Source: Lachnospiraceae bacterium (GTDB taxonomy: Bacteria; Bacillota; Clostridia; Lachnospirales; Lachnospiraceae). From it: a DNA stretch of 64,000 bases. The stretch lies in the NCBI GenBank assembly GCA_910575565.1, contig CAJTFL010000012.1, positions 1 through 64,000 of the forward strand, read 5' to 3'. Each line of letters begins with the position of its first letter. Position 1 is the first letter of the stretch. Under the pieces are notes generated by a model. It was not told the origin of the DNA. It did no database searches and was given only the letters and a program-made list of their open reading frames with translations. The position numbers and the translations under genes are program-made. Positions 33,484 to 42,680 of the stretch are shown piece after piece.

Positions 33484-36330
33484 TTACTTTTTCTTAGCAG
33501 CGGTATGCCCGCCGCCCCCTTTTCCCGCGCCCTTTCCCCTTTCCGGCACAGCCCGCACCTGGTCAAGGAAGGCAGCCGTCTCCGCGTCCGCCTGTTCAAA
33601 CAAAAAATTCTGCTTCCGATGGGGCTTGTCCAAATACTCCTCCCGAAGCTGCCTGCCAGCCTGCTCGATCTCCTCCTTCAAGTCGGCGGCAGACATCCTA
33701 AGGCCTCCCTGGCCCAGGATAATCACCTGTTCCAGCCCGTCGGAGGTAGCGACCCTTACCCGGTGCTGCTTTCCCAGTTCATGGACGGTCTTTTCAATAT
33801 ACTGATCCGCCGTTTCCGCTTCCTTTGTGTACACCACATGGATATTGTGATACTTCACTACCTCACATCTGTGCCCCTCCACCCGGTAAGCATCAAACAC
33901 CAGAATCAGGCGGCACTGGCTGAACCCCTGGTAATTGCATAAAATATCCATCAGCCGATGCCTTGCCCCGTCCAGATTGCTTTTCGCCAGCTCTTTTAAT
34001 TCTTCCCAGGAAAAGATAATATTATAGCCGTCCACCAAAAGATACTCCTCTTTCGGCTCCCGCCGTTCCCATTCCCTTTTCGTCAGCTCCTGCCGCCCAG
34101 ACAACGCGCCGCCTGGAAGCCTTGTTTCCGGCAGGAAGGATTTCTTCCCGCTTTTCTTGTACGTCCTTAAAAATATTTCCTCCAATTCCTTATCCGACTC
34201 CAGGCTGCCCGAATAGCCGCCATAACCGCCTCCGCCCGATGTGCCTTCATCCCCCAAGCCTGCCCTCGGCAAGCCTCCTGCCAAAGCGCCCCTTTCCGGC
34301 AAGCCTTTTGTCAAAGCCCCTGCTCCCCCCAAGCCTGCCCCCTGCCCCTCATCCGTCTCCTGCCAGCCCTCCACGTGCATATACCCTTCCACCTGATCCC
34401 AGGGCACGATGAATCCCGCCCCGTGGGAACAGAACACGGAATCCGGCGTATGCTCCACGTCCAGTTCCGGGTCATAGGCCGCCTGGGCAATCACCTCGCC
34501 GGCATTATGGCAAGGCTCATAGCCTTTCATCACGCAGGTTAAGCGGCCTAAGCCCTTGGAATACGCCATGACCTGAGCCTGGTATCCCCGCATCTTTGCT
34601 GCGGGAGCGCATCCGGTGAGCACCGCCCTGTCCCCTTCTATCTCAGGCGGCTTAAAACCGCCGCTCATGTTCTGGATATCCGCCATGGCCCGCCCCACGC
34701 ATTCCGCCGGAAGCTCCAGGCAAAAGTCATAGTACGGCTCCAAAAGAATGCTCTTAGCCTTCATTAGCCCCTGCCTTACCGCCCGGTAGGTCGCCTGCCT
34801 GAAGTCTCCGCCCTCCGTATGCTTCTGGTGCGCCCTTCCGGAAATCAGCGTAATCCTCATATCGGTAATCGGCGCTCCGGTCAGCACCCCTTTATGCTCC
34901 CGCTCTTCCAAGTGGGTCAGCACCAGCCTTTGCCAGTTCCGATCCAGCACATCCTCGCTGCAGGCGGAAGCAAACTGCAGGCCGCTTCCCGGCTCACCCG
35001 GCTCCAGCAAAAGATGAACCTCCGCATAATGGCGCAGCGGCTCAAAATGGCCCGCCCCTTCCACCTTATTCCCAATGGTCTCCTTATATACGATATGCCC
35101 CGGCCCAAAGCTTACCTCCAGCCCAAACCGCTCCTTGATCAGCGCCTTCAGCACTTCTTCCTGGACTTCCCCCATCAGCTGGATATACACCTCCCCAAGC
35201 TGCTCGTCCCACAGGATATGGAGCAGCGGATCCTCTTCCTCCAGCTGCTGCAGATTTTTTAACGTCTTATGGATATCGCAGCCCTCAGGAAGAAGGAGCT
35301 GAAACAGCAAAACCGGCTCTAAAACTGGCGTATCCGAATCTTTTTCCGCTCCCAGCCCCTGGCCCGCAAACGTCCTGGAAAGCCCGGTCACGGCACAAAT
35401 GCTGCCGGCAAAGGCTTCTCCCACCGTCTCAAACTTCGTCCCGGAATAAATCCGGATCTGGTTCACCTTTTCCCCGTCCGCCAGGATATCCTTTACTTTC
35501 AGGCTGCCTCCGGTAATCTTTAAATGGGTCAGGCGGTTTCCCTGGCTGTCCCTGGTAATCTTAAATACCTTCGCCCCAAAGCTTTCCGGGTAAGCCTTGT
35601 CCTCGATGCCAAAAGCCACGCCTTTTAGCAGCTCTTCCACCCCATAATTTTTTAAGGCAGAGCCGAAATAGCAGGCAAAGGCTCCCCGGGAGGCCAAAAG
35701 CTTCCGGATCTCTCCCGCCGCTATCTCCCCCCGCTCCAGATACCGTTCCAAAAGCTCCTCGTCACACATGGCCAGCTCTTCAAAAAAAGCCTGCCTTTCC
35801 TCCTTTAAGCCGTTCACCTCCCTGCCGTCCCAAAGGGAAAAATCCACGCATCGTTCATCTAAGCGGGCTTTCAGCTCCTCCATCAGGCGATCTCTGTCCG
35901 TCCCTTCCTGATCCATCTTATTGATAAATAAAAACACCGGGATCGAATACCGGGCAAGCAGCTTCCAAAGGGTCAGGGTATGGCTCTGGACCCCGTCGGC
36001 TCCGCTCACCACCAGGATGGCACAGTCCAGCACCTTGAGGGTTCGCTCCATCTCCGCCGAGAAATCCACATGGCCTGGCGTGTCCAAAAGGGTAATCTGG
36101 ACTCCTCCAAAACTCAGCAAGGCCTCTTTGGAAAAAATGGTGATCCCTCTGGCCCGCTCCATCTGGCCGGTATCGAAAAACGTATTCCCATGATCCACCC
36201 GCCCCAGCTCCCTGATGCTTCCGCTTATGTAAAGCATGGCCTCCGAAAGGGTTGTTTTCCCCGCGTCCACATGGGCCAACAGACCAGCACATATATGTTT
36301 TTTCGCTTTTTTAGGTTCCTGTCCGCCCAT
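33484..36330 (-). CDS. Ribosome-protection-type GTPase fused to a NYN (YacP/Rae1-like) nuclease domain
   Basis: A 948-residue protein from the ATG at 36330, chosen because GGGAGG lies 9 bases upstream; an ATG three codons earlier abuts that site. The N-terminal two-thirds is an EF-G/TetM-like translational GTPase: G1 AHVDAGKTT (19-27), DTPGHVD and NKMD, followed by domains II to V (e.g. GEVQEEVLKALIKERFGLEV). Residues about 690-760 are a flexible Gly-rich linker with 10-residue repeats (GLPERGALAG). Residues about 762-945 are a NYN/PIN-like domain starting EYLLVDGYNIIFSW, with acidic residues D767, D813 (FDAYRV), D842 (ETADQYIE) and D864 (TSDG) where the metal-binding nuclease site is expected. 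YacP/Rae1 cuts mRNA in the ribosomal A site, so this fusion could bring a nuclease to the same place the GTPase binds (inference). It need not confer tetracycline resistance. Confidence 0.88.
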   Translation of the reverse strand: MGGQEPKKAKKHICAGLLAHVDAGKTTLSEAMLYISGSIRELGRVDHGNTFFDTGQMERARGITIFSKEALLSFGGVQITLLDTPGHVDFSAEMERTLKVLDCAILVVSGADGVQSHTLTLWKLLARYSIPVFLFINKMDQEGTDRDRLMEELKARLDERCVDFSLWDGREVNGLKEERQAFFEELAMCDEELLERYLERGEIAAGEIRKLLASRGAFACYFGSALKNYGVEELLKGVAFGIEDKAYPESFGAKVFKITRDSQGNRLTHLKITGGSLKVKDILADGEKVNQIRIYSGTKFETVGEAFAGSICAVTGLSRTFAGQGLGAEKDSDTPVLEPVLLFQLLLPEGCDIHKTLKNLQQLEEEDPLLHILWDEQLGEVYIQLMGEVQEEVLKALIKERFGLEVSFGPGHIVYKETIGNKVEGAGHFEPLRHYAEVHLLLEPGEPGSGLQFASACSEDVLDRNWQRLVLTHLEEREHKGVLTGAPITDMRITLISGRAHQKHTEGGDFRQATYRAVRQGLMKAKSILLEPYYDFCLELPAECVGRAMADIQNMSGGFKPPEIEGDRAVLTGCAPAAKMRGYQAQVMAYSKGLGRLTCVMKGYEPCHNAGEVIAQAAYDPELDVEHTPDSVFCSHGAGFIVPWDQVEGYMHVEGWQETDEGQGAGLGGAGALTKGLPERGALAGGLPRAGLGDEGTSGGGGYGGYSGSLESDKELEEIFLRTYKKSGKKSFLPETRLPGGALSGRQELTKREWERREPKEEYLLVDGYNIIFSWEELKELAKSNLDGARHRLMDILCNYQGFSQCRLILVFDAYRVEGHRCEVVKYHNIHVVYTKEAETADQYIEKTVHELGKQHRVRVATSDGLEQVIILGQGGLRMSAADLKEEIEQAGRQLREEYLDKPHRKQNFLFEQADAETAAFLDQVRAVPERGKGAGKGGGGHTAAKKK
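34262..34330 (-). repeat. 30-bp repeat in the GTPase-NYN linker
   Basis: CGGCAAGCC recurs at 34267 and 34297 with similar flanks; the 30-bp period adds ten residues per copy to the Gly/Pro/Leu-rich linker. A further degenerate copy follows. It is in frame. Confidence 0.65.
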
Positions 36331-36382
36331 AAAAATCATCCTCCCGCAAAAATGCAGTCCATATTAATCGTTCAGCCAGCCA

Positions 36383-36412
36383 AAAACCCCTCAGAACAGT
36401 CCTGAGAGGTTT
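36383..36412 (-). terminator. Intrinsic terminator of the hybrid kinase gene
   Basis: After the kinase stop, the minus strand reads ACCTCTCAGGA, a 4-base loop, then TCTGAGGGGT followed by TTTT. The stem is about 11 bp. Confidence 0.85.
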
Positions 36413-36419
36413 CGGCAGA

Positions 36420-38999
36420 TTATTTTAAGTATTTTTTCAGCTGCGAAAGCAGCTGGTTTACATCGATGGGCTTTGCCACATGGGCATTCATTCCGCACTC
36501 TAAGCTGCGCTGAATATCTTCCGAAAAGGCATCCGCCGTCATGGCAATGATGGGAAGGCCTGCGTCCGGACGGTCAAGAGCCCGGATAGCCGTGGCCGCG
36601 CCGTAGCCGTCCATCACCGGCATTCGGATATCCATCAGGATCACGTCATACGTACCCACCTGGGAGGATTGGAATTTCTCCACGCAGATCTTGCCGTTTT
36701 CCGCCCGCTCCAGAGTAAAACCGGTTTCCGACAAAAGCTCCTGGGCAATCTCCCAGTTTAAATCGTTGTCCTCCGCCAGCAGGATATGCTTTCCTGAAAA
36801 ATCCACCGTTTCCTGCACGGTCATTGCCTTTTCCTTGGGAACTTCCCCGGCAAAAGGCGCAAGGCCAAGGTATAGATTTGAACGGAACAAGGGCTTGGAA
36901 ATAAAGCCGTGGGCTCCTGCTTCCCGCGCTTCCTCCTCGATATCGCTCCAGTCATACGCCGAAATTATCAGGATCGGCGTTTCCTCCCCTATTCTCCTTC
37001 GGATTTCCCGGGTAGTTTCAAGCCCATCCATCCCCGGCATCTTCCAATCCATCAGAATAACCTGATAGCCGTCGTGGCGCTCATGGCGCCTTACCGCCAT
37101 CTCCACTGCCATCTGGCCGCTGGTAGCGCACTCCGCGTTGATGCCGATCGCCTTAAGCTCCATGGCCGCACTGCTGCACAGATCTTCATTATTATCCACT
37201 ACCAGCGCATTCCATGGCGGAAGGATCATATCTTCCACCTGGACTGGGGACTTCTCCAAATCCAGGATAATATGGAACTCACTGCCCTTTCCTAATTCAC
37301 TGTTCAGCTGTATCGTCCCGCCCATGGCATCCACGATGCATTTGGTGATGGCCATGCCTAAACCTGTCCCCTCGGTTTTCTGCACCTGCCTGGAATCCGC
37401 CCTGCTGAACGTGTCAAATATCTTCTGCTGGAATTCCGGGGCCATCCCAATGCCGTTATCCTTCACCCGGAAATGGCATCGCACATACTCCTCCCCTTTA
37501 GGGGAAGGCTCCTGGCACAGGTAAACATTAACCGTGCCTTCTTCCGGCGTAAACTTAACCGCATTGGACAGCAGATTAATCAAAATCTGGTTTAAGCGCA
37601 CATAATCGCAGTTTACGTATTCTGTCTCTATCTGGCGGATAAAAATATCAAAATGCTGCTTTCTGGCCTGCACCTGGGGCTTTACAATATTCACAATGCT
37701 GTCCATGGTTTCCCTAAGGGAAATCCGATCCATATTCAAGGTCAGCTTCCCGTTTTCAATCTTGGACATATCCAAAACGTCATTAATCAAGCCTAAAAGG
37801 TGCTTGCTGGACAGGGTGATTTTCCTTAAGCAGTCCTGAACCCGGTCGATATCATGGATATTGGCGGTAGCGATGGCCGTCATCCCCACAATCCCGTTCA
37901 TCGGCGTGCGGATATCATGGCTCATATTGGAAAGGAATTCACTTTTCGCTTTATTGGCCCGATCCGCTTCCTTCCTGGCCGCATCCAGCTCCCGCATCTG
38001 CTGCTGGGAAAGGCGAAGATACAGGAAAAATACCACTAACAGCCCCACCAGGATTACGCCGCAGGCTGCCAGCATGGTGTAAACCCGCTGATTCCCTAAG
38101 CTTTCAATGGCATCATCCAATACGCCGTAGGGCATGACCGAAACCAGATACCAGGGGGCTCCGGGAAGCTTAGAACAGTAAATATGGCGGAAAGTCCCGC
38201 CCACCTGAACCAGTGCGGAATAATCCTCCCCCTTCTCCATCGCCTTCTGCATATCTTCCACATACTGCTCCGGGCTCTTCCCCGCCACCTCCTGGAACGT
38301 CCCCAGCATCCGGCTGAAATAATTGTCCCGGTACATATCCCCGCTGCGGATCACAAAGCCCCCGTCTTCCCGGATAATATGGGAATACACCAGGGCATTG
38401 CCGTCATTTAAAACCATTGCCTCCTGAAGATGCTCCATAGGAATCCCCGCCACCAGGGCCGCGCTGGTTTTTCCTCCCTTCATGGGATAGTTTACATTCA
38501 CCCCCAGCAAAAGCAGCTTATTCCCCTTGGAATCCAGCCCAGTGGAAAGGGTGGCGTTCCCATCCACCAAAAGCTCCTCAAATTCCCCCAGATCGATGAT
38601 CTCAACCGAATCACCGTAGATCACCTCGCACTCCCCGTCCTTCGTGTAAAGCCCAAGGAAATCAAATGCCCGGATCCGGGAGCCTAAGGACAGCTCCTCC
38701 AGGAACTCTTCTCCATAAGAAACTGAGCCTGGCGGCGTGCGCCGGACAATCCCTTCCACCTGGGACAAATAAAGCTCTGTAATCGCGTCAAATTTCTGCT
38801 TAAGCTGTATGCTCATTTCGGACATATAGATCATGCCGATCTCGCTTATCGTTCCCTCGCTTTTCCTGCTCATGGAAGAAACGATCCATACAAATACGGT
38901 CACGCACAAAACCACCATGCAGCTTAAGCTAACCGCAAAAAATTTTTTGGTTTTCCCCATCATCACCTGAAATTCCGCCCCTCCCGCAGCAAAAGTCAC
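36420..38999 (-). CDS. Hybrid sensor histidine kinase with two receiver domains
   Basis: An 859-residue membrane sensor. The frame opens with GTG at 38999; tandem ATGs at 38963/38960 (MMGKTKKFF) are also plausible starts. Order of domains: TM1 (about 22-42), an extracellular Cache-like sensor (about 43-310) and TM2 (about 315-337). Then come HisKA with the phospho-His in [14 protein letters not shown], HATPase ([26 protein letters not shown]), a first receiver ([13 protein letters not shown]) and a second receiver ([13 protein letters not shown]). No Hpt domain is attached and none was found nearby. The stimulus is unknown. Confidence 0.92.
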   Translation of the reverse strand: MTFAAGGAEFQVMMGKTKKFFAVSLSCMVVLCVTVFVWIVSSMSRKSEGTISEIGMIYMSEMSIQLKQKFDAITELYLSQVEGIVRRTPPGSVSYGEEFLEELSLGSRIRAFDFLGLYTKDGECEVIYGDSVEIIDLGEFEELLVDGNATLSTGLDSKGNKLLLLGVNVNYPMKGGKTSAALVAGIPMEHLQEAMVLNDGNALVYSHIIREDGGFVIRSGDMYRDNYFSRMLGTFQEVAGKSPEQYVEDMQKAMEKGEDYSALVQVGGTFRHIYCSKLPGAPWYLVSVMPYGVLDDAIESLGNQRVYTMLAACGVILVGLLVVFFLYLRLSQQQMRELDAARKEADRANKAKSEFLSNMSHDIRTPMNGIVGMTAIATANIHDIDRVQDCLRKITLSSKHLLGLINDVLDMSKIENGKLTLNMDRISLRETMDSIVNIVKPQVQARKQHFDIFIRQIETEYVNCDYVRLNQILINLLSNAVKFTPEEGTVNVYLCQEPSPKGEEYVRCHFRVKDNGIGMAPEFQQKIFDTFSRADSRQVQKTEGTGLGMAITKCIVDAMGGTIQLNSELGKGSEFHIILDLEKSPVQVEDMILPPWNALVVDNNEDLCSSAAMELKAIGINAECATSGQMAVEMAVRRHERHDGYQVILMDWKMPGMDGLETTREIRRRIGEETPILIISAYDWSDIEEEAREAGAHGFISKPLFRSNLYLGLAPFAGEVPKEKAMTVQETVDFSGKHILLAEDNDLNWEIAQELLSETGFTLERAENGKICVEKFQSSQVGTYDVILMDIRMPVMDGYGAATAIRALDRPDAGLPIIAMTADAFSEDIQRSLECGMNAHVAKPIDVNQLLSQLKKYLK

Positions 39000-39168
39000 T
39001 TTCCTTGCAATTTATACCGATTATATCATTGAGATAAAGAAAAATCAACTAGTGAACAAAACCAGATACCCCTTGCAATACACCCTCTTTTAGGGTAAAA
39101 TATGTGCTGGGAAAACAGGGGCAATGCATTTTGCCCCCCATCACTTTATTTTTAGGAGGTATGTACTT

Positions 39169-39645
39169 ATGGACAGCAGCGTTGCTCTTATGTCCGGGGC
39201 GATTGTTCTGGTTATCGTCCTGCTTATGGCTATCGGCGCATGGACCTTTTTCCGGCGCTACAAAAGCCTGGCTTCCCCGTTAAACCGGGCCCATGAAATG
39301 TCAATGACCACTGACGGAACCATCAGCAAACTGGTTACGGTATACCGGCGCAACCGTTCCTTCAAATGGAAAAACGAATATCCGGTAATCACCTACCAGG
39401 CTAACGGCAAAGATTACGCCATACATATGAAATGGGCGGAAAAACGGCAGGGCCATTACCAGCTGGGCGGCAAATACCGTGTCTGCTACATTCCCGCCGA
39501 TCCCGGATGCTCCGTGGTGGAGGAATTCCGCCAGCAGATGCAGAAAGCCCGCACCCAGAGCCTGATCTGGACGGTAGTCCTTGCGTTCTTTGCGGTAAAC
39601 GGCTTATTTGGGGCTTTAAGCCAGCTTCTTACCATCTTTCAGTAA
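39169..39645 (+). CDS. DUF3592-like membrane protein
   Basis: A 158-residue protein. The ATG at 39169 follows AGGAGG; the frame could be extended but without a site. TM segments lie at about 8-27 and 133-152. Between them is a beta-rich domain (YPVITYQANGKDYAIHMKWA, GGKYRVCYIPADP), typical of DUF3592. It is divergent from the hybrid kinase. Function unknown. Confidence 0.75.
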   Translation: MDSSVALMSGAIVLVIVLLMAIGAWTFFRRYKSLASPLNRAHEMSMTTDGTISKLVTVYRRNRSFKWKNEYPVITYQANGKDYAIHMKWAEKRQGHYQLGGKYRVCYIPADPGCSVVEEFRQQMQKARTQSLIWTVVLAFFAVNGLFGALSQLLTIFQ

Positions 39646-39678
39646 GCGTTAAGACCGCCGGCGGCACGCAGGCATAAA

Positions 39679-39718
39679 ATGATGCCAGGGTCAAAAGACC
39701 TTTTGACCCTGGCATCAT
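39679..39718. repeat. Perfect 19-bp palindrome, GGTCAAAAGG family, short form
   Basis: ATGATGCCAGGGTCAAAAG (39679-39697) and its exact reverse complement (39700-39718) are separated by two bases. It is the cleanest member of the family. It lies 33 bases after the DUF3592-like gene and could act as a terminator for both directions. Confidence 0.9.
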
Positions 39719-39739
39719 AAAACAGGCCATAAAATAATT

Positions 39740-39791
39740 CGGGGCAAAGCACTCCAGCGCGTATTTCCCAAGCGCTCCCTGCTTTGCCCCG
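39740..39791. repeat. Nested inverted repeat
   Basis: CGGGGCAAAGCA (39740-39751) and TGCTTTGCCCCG (39780-39791) are exact inverses. AGCGC and GCGCT form a smaller inner pair. It sits downstream of the permease gene without a T-run. A 68-residue frame over it (39629-39835) is not believable as a gene. Confidence 0.65.
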
Positions 39792-39893
39792 CAAATCTTA
39801 ACCATCTTAAACGGCACATTCATTTCCCGCTTCACGGATCATCCCCTGCCCACAAGAGGCGGCATCCCCCGCAAGAGCATTTTCAAACATAAC

Positions 39894-41789
39894 TTAAGGC
39901 ATTTTCCCATACGCCTGCACCGACGCTAAATAGGCGATGAAGAAAACCAGCCACACGCATCCAAGGCTTGCCAGATTTACCCCCAGCAAATTCGTAAACA
40001 TCATCTTTCCCAAAGCTCCCACGGAAAAAAAGGATGAAACCGCCATGACCAAAAAGACCAGCCCGTAGGCCGTCCCCAGCTCCATGGCCGCCGCCCTCTT
40101 TAACACCTTCTCCTCAACCCCCAGGTTCGCCAGCACCTGATACCGCTCCCTTTCCTCAAAACCATCGTGGCATAATTTCATAAACATAATGCTGCCGCCG
40201 GCAAGGATAAACACCATAAACATAAAAACACAGATGGAGTACAGCACCTTTATCCAGTCCAGTTCATTGCTCCTTGGATCTATGGCCACCCTGGCCGTGG
40301 CGCCTTTTTCCTGGCCGCCAACCAGCCGATCCAACCGGCTTTTGGCCTGGGAAAAATGGCTGAGATCCCCAATCCGGTAATTATACAGGTAGTTTTCCTC
40401 CCCCAGCAAAAGAAGCTGGCCGTATACCTGGTCATTGACCACATAGTAATTCATTCTCTCCTGAAGGTATCCCAGGTAAGGAATATCTGTCTCCCCCACT
40501 TGCCAAAACGTCCGCCCGCCGATCCTCACCTCTTCATGAGTCCTGTCGGTAATCAGGGAGAGAAGGACGGGATGGGATACCTTAAACAGCTCATCCTCCG
40601 CTGGCTTAGGGAAGGGAATTTCCATACCCATCGCCTCACCCAGCGCCTGCAGGCGGGAATAGGATAAGACGGCATATTTTTCTCCTCCCTTTTCATCACC
40701 ATCAGGATCCGTTAAGAACAGGATGGGGATATGGGAACTGGCAATAATCTCATCCCCCTCCTCAATGGCCTTCCTGGCTTCCCCATCTAAATCAGCCATC
40801 CGGCTTAACAGCTGGAAGGTATACGTATGTTCAAAGCGGATAATGTCATCATACCGGCCTTTCATGGCAAATCCGGTAGCCAGGGCGGTAACGGAGCAAA
40901 GGAGCAGGATACATACGATAGCGTAAGTCCGGTAGTTTTTCTTAAGCCTGAACACCATGCTGTTTATCCATAAAACCCGCTGCTTCCGGTACAAAAACCG
41001 CTTATTCCCTGCCGCTGCCTGGAAGGCAGCGGGAACCATGCCGCCAAACAGCAGGTAAACCCCCACCGTCACCAGCACCACCGCCGCAAAGGCATTCGCC
41101 ATAACCTCTCCCCGGCCCTCCTTTAAGGCCAGGCTGTAGCCGAAACCTAAAATACAAACCCCCACAATCGCTTTCACTGCCAAAAGCCCCCGGCCCTGCT
41201 TTACCGCTTCATTCTGTTTTGATGCGGTAATCATGCTGATTACGCTGCTTTTGGCAATGCTTAAATACCCTTTCACCATGAAGATCAAATAAATCCCCAG
41301 ATAGACCGCGGCCGTTATCCCAACCGGCTTAAGCCCCGGCCTGAATTGAATTTCCACCGATAAATCCGATATGGCCAGCAAAACCATCTGAAACAGCCCG
41401 GCGCTTAACATCCCCAGGCACAGCCCAAGAGCCAGGGATGCCAGCCCGATCAGCAGGGTTTCCATCATATACATCTGCCCGATCCGTTCATTGGAAAGGC
41501 CCATGAACACGTAAATGCCGATTTCCTTTTTCCTCCTGGTCAAAAACACATTGGTGGAATACCAGATGAAAAAGAACATAAAGCAGCCCAGGACAAAGGA
41601 TACCATCTGCACCAGTATCTCAATGTATTCCCGGTTTCTGGTTCCCAGGACTTCAAAGGCCCCGGAATAAATGATATTTTGGAAATTATACAGCACCAGT
41701 ATGGTAAAGGCCTGGGAAATGACCAGGGACAAATAATTCCTAAACCCGTTTTTTACATTCAGCAGCGCCAGCTTTGCCATTTTCATCAC
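39894..41789 (-). CDS. BceB-type ABC transporter permease
   Basis: A 631-residue FtsX-like permease with about 10 membrane segments. A large extracellular domain of about 210 residues (near 310-525) lies between the seventh and eighth segments, the hallmark of BceB-like peptide-antibiotic sensors/exporters. The GMLSAGLFQM and KKEIGIYVFMGLSNERIGQM motifs are typical. Its start overlaps the stop of the ATPase gene as ATGA. Confidence 0.92.
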   Translation of the reverse strand: MMKMAKLALLNVKNGFRNYLSLVISQAFTILVLYNFQNIIYSGAFEVLGTRNREYIEILVQMVSFVLGCFMFFFIWYSTNVFLTRRKKEIGIYVFMGLSNERIGQMYMMETLLIGLASLALGLCLGMLSAGLFQMVLLAISDLSVEIQFRPGLKPVGITAAVYLGIYLIFMVKGYLSIAKSSVISMITASKQNEAVKQGRGLLAVKAIVGVCILGFGYSLALKEGRGEVMANAFAAVVLVTVGVYLLFGGMVPAAFQAAAGNKRFLYRKQRVLWINSMVFRLKKNYRTYAIVCILLLCSVTALATGFAMKGRYDDIIRFEHTYTFQLLSRMADLDGEARKAIEEGDEIIASSHIPILFLTDPDGDEKGGEKYAVLSYSRLQALGEAMGMEIPFPKPAEDELFKVSHPVLLSLITDRTHEEVRIGGRTFWQVGETDIPYLGYLQERMNYYVVNDQVYGQLLLLGEENYLYNYRIGDLSHFSQAKSRLDRLVGGQEKGATARVAIDPRSNELDWIKVLYSICVFMFMVFILAGGSIMFMKLCHDGFEERERYQVLANLGVEEKVLKRAAAMELGTAYGLVFLVMAVSSFFSVGALGKMMFTNLLGVNLASLGCVWLVFFIAYLASVQAYGKMP

Positions 41790-42565
41790 CGCTCACCTCC
41801 CATAGCTGCCTGCACATTCATAATCCGGTCATAAAATTCCTTCCGGCTGGCCCCTTTGCTGATCCTGCAGGTAATCACGCCGTCATTAAGCATATACACA
41901 TCCCTGGCGTAGGAAGCACAAAAGGGATCGTGCGTCACCATAAAAATCGTTGCCTTTCCCTGCTCATTAACCATTTTAAAACCTTCCAAAAGCTCCCTCC
42001 CGGATTTGGAGTCTAAGGCTCCCGTGGGCTCATCCGCAAAAATGATTTCCGGCTCCGTAATCAGCGCACGGCAGGCGGCTCCCCGCTGCTTCTGCCCGCC
42101 GGACAGCTGATACGGGTATTTGCCCAGGTGATCGCCCAGGCCGAAGGCTTCTGCCAGCTCCGCAGATTTCTTCACGCATACCTTTGGATCTACGCCGTGA
42201 AGCGATAAGGGCAGGGCAATGTTATCCTGCAGCGTCATCGTATCCAGCAGATTATAATCCTGGAAAACAAACCCGATTTTATCCCGGCGCAGCCGGGAAA
42301 GCTCCCGGTTAGACGCTTTGGTGATGTCCTGCCCGTCCAGGATCACCGTTCCCTGGGTGGGCTTATCGATCGTAGACAAAATATTTAGCAGCGTCGTTTT
42401 CCCGGAACCGGAAGGCCCCATAAGGGCGATGAAATCATTTTTGCAGACGGTTAAGTCAATCCCCTTTAATACCCTGGAGCAAAAGCCCTTCGTCCCATAC
42501 TGCTTCACCAGGTTCCTTACCTCCGCCACCTTGGCCGGTTTATCCATATTGATCTTTCCCTCCAT
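41786..42565 (-). CDS. BceA-type ABC transporter ATP-binding protein
   Basis: A 259-residue ATPase from the ATG at 42565 (AAGGAGAGGA upstream). Walker A GPSGSGKTT, the signature YQLSGGQKQRGAAC, Walker B IIFADEPTGALD and the H-loop MVTHD are present. Note GAACRA where most homologues have VAIARA. It pairs with the permease just downstream; with the kinase and regulator upstream it forms one module. Confidence 0.94.
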   Translation of the reverse strand: MEGKINMDKPAKVAEVRNLVKQYGTKGFCSRVLKGIDLTVCKNDFIALMGPSGSGKTTLLNILSTIDKPTQGTVILDGQDITKASNRELSRLRRDKIGFVFQDYNLLDTMTLQDNIALPLSLHGVDPKVCVKKSAELAEAFGLGDHLGKYPYQLSGGQKQRGAACRALITEPEIIFADEPTGALDSKSGRELLEGFKMVNEQGKATIFMVTHDPFCASYARDVYMLNDGVITCRISKGASRKEFYDRIMNVQAAMGGER

Positions 42566-42611
42566 CTCTATCCTCTCCTTACGCAAATGTGATTTATCCT
42601 TCGCCTGCACC

Positions 42612-42680
42612 ATTATTGTAAGCCTGGGAAGGGAAAAAATCCTTACATCTCCATTACAAAAGGGGCGCTAACCTTACATT
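42612..42680 (-). promoter_or_regulatory. Candidate BceR-like operator and promoter of the ABC genes
   Basis: On the minus strand ATGTAAGG occurs twice (42679-42672 and 42648-42641), exactly 31 bases apart, about three helical turns. The second copy overlaps the kinase stop region of the first. TACAAT (42620-42615) is a possible -10; no good -35 is present at 17 bases, as expected for an activator-dependent promoter. Confidence 0.5.

Noticed and set aside
33484-36330. Tetracycline resistance determinant
   Set aside because: The GTPase is of the TetM-like class, but the nuclease fusion and the housekeeping-like context make a translation role more likely.
39629-39835. 68-residue minus-strand frame
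   Set aside because: It covers two inverted repeats and shows no ribosome binding site or protein-like composition.
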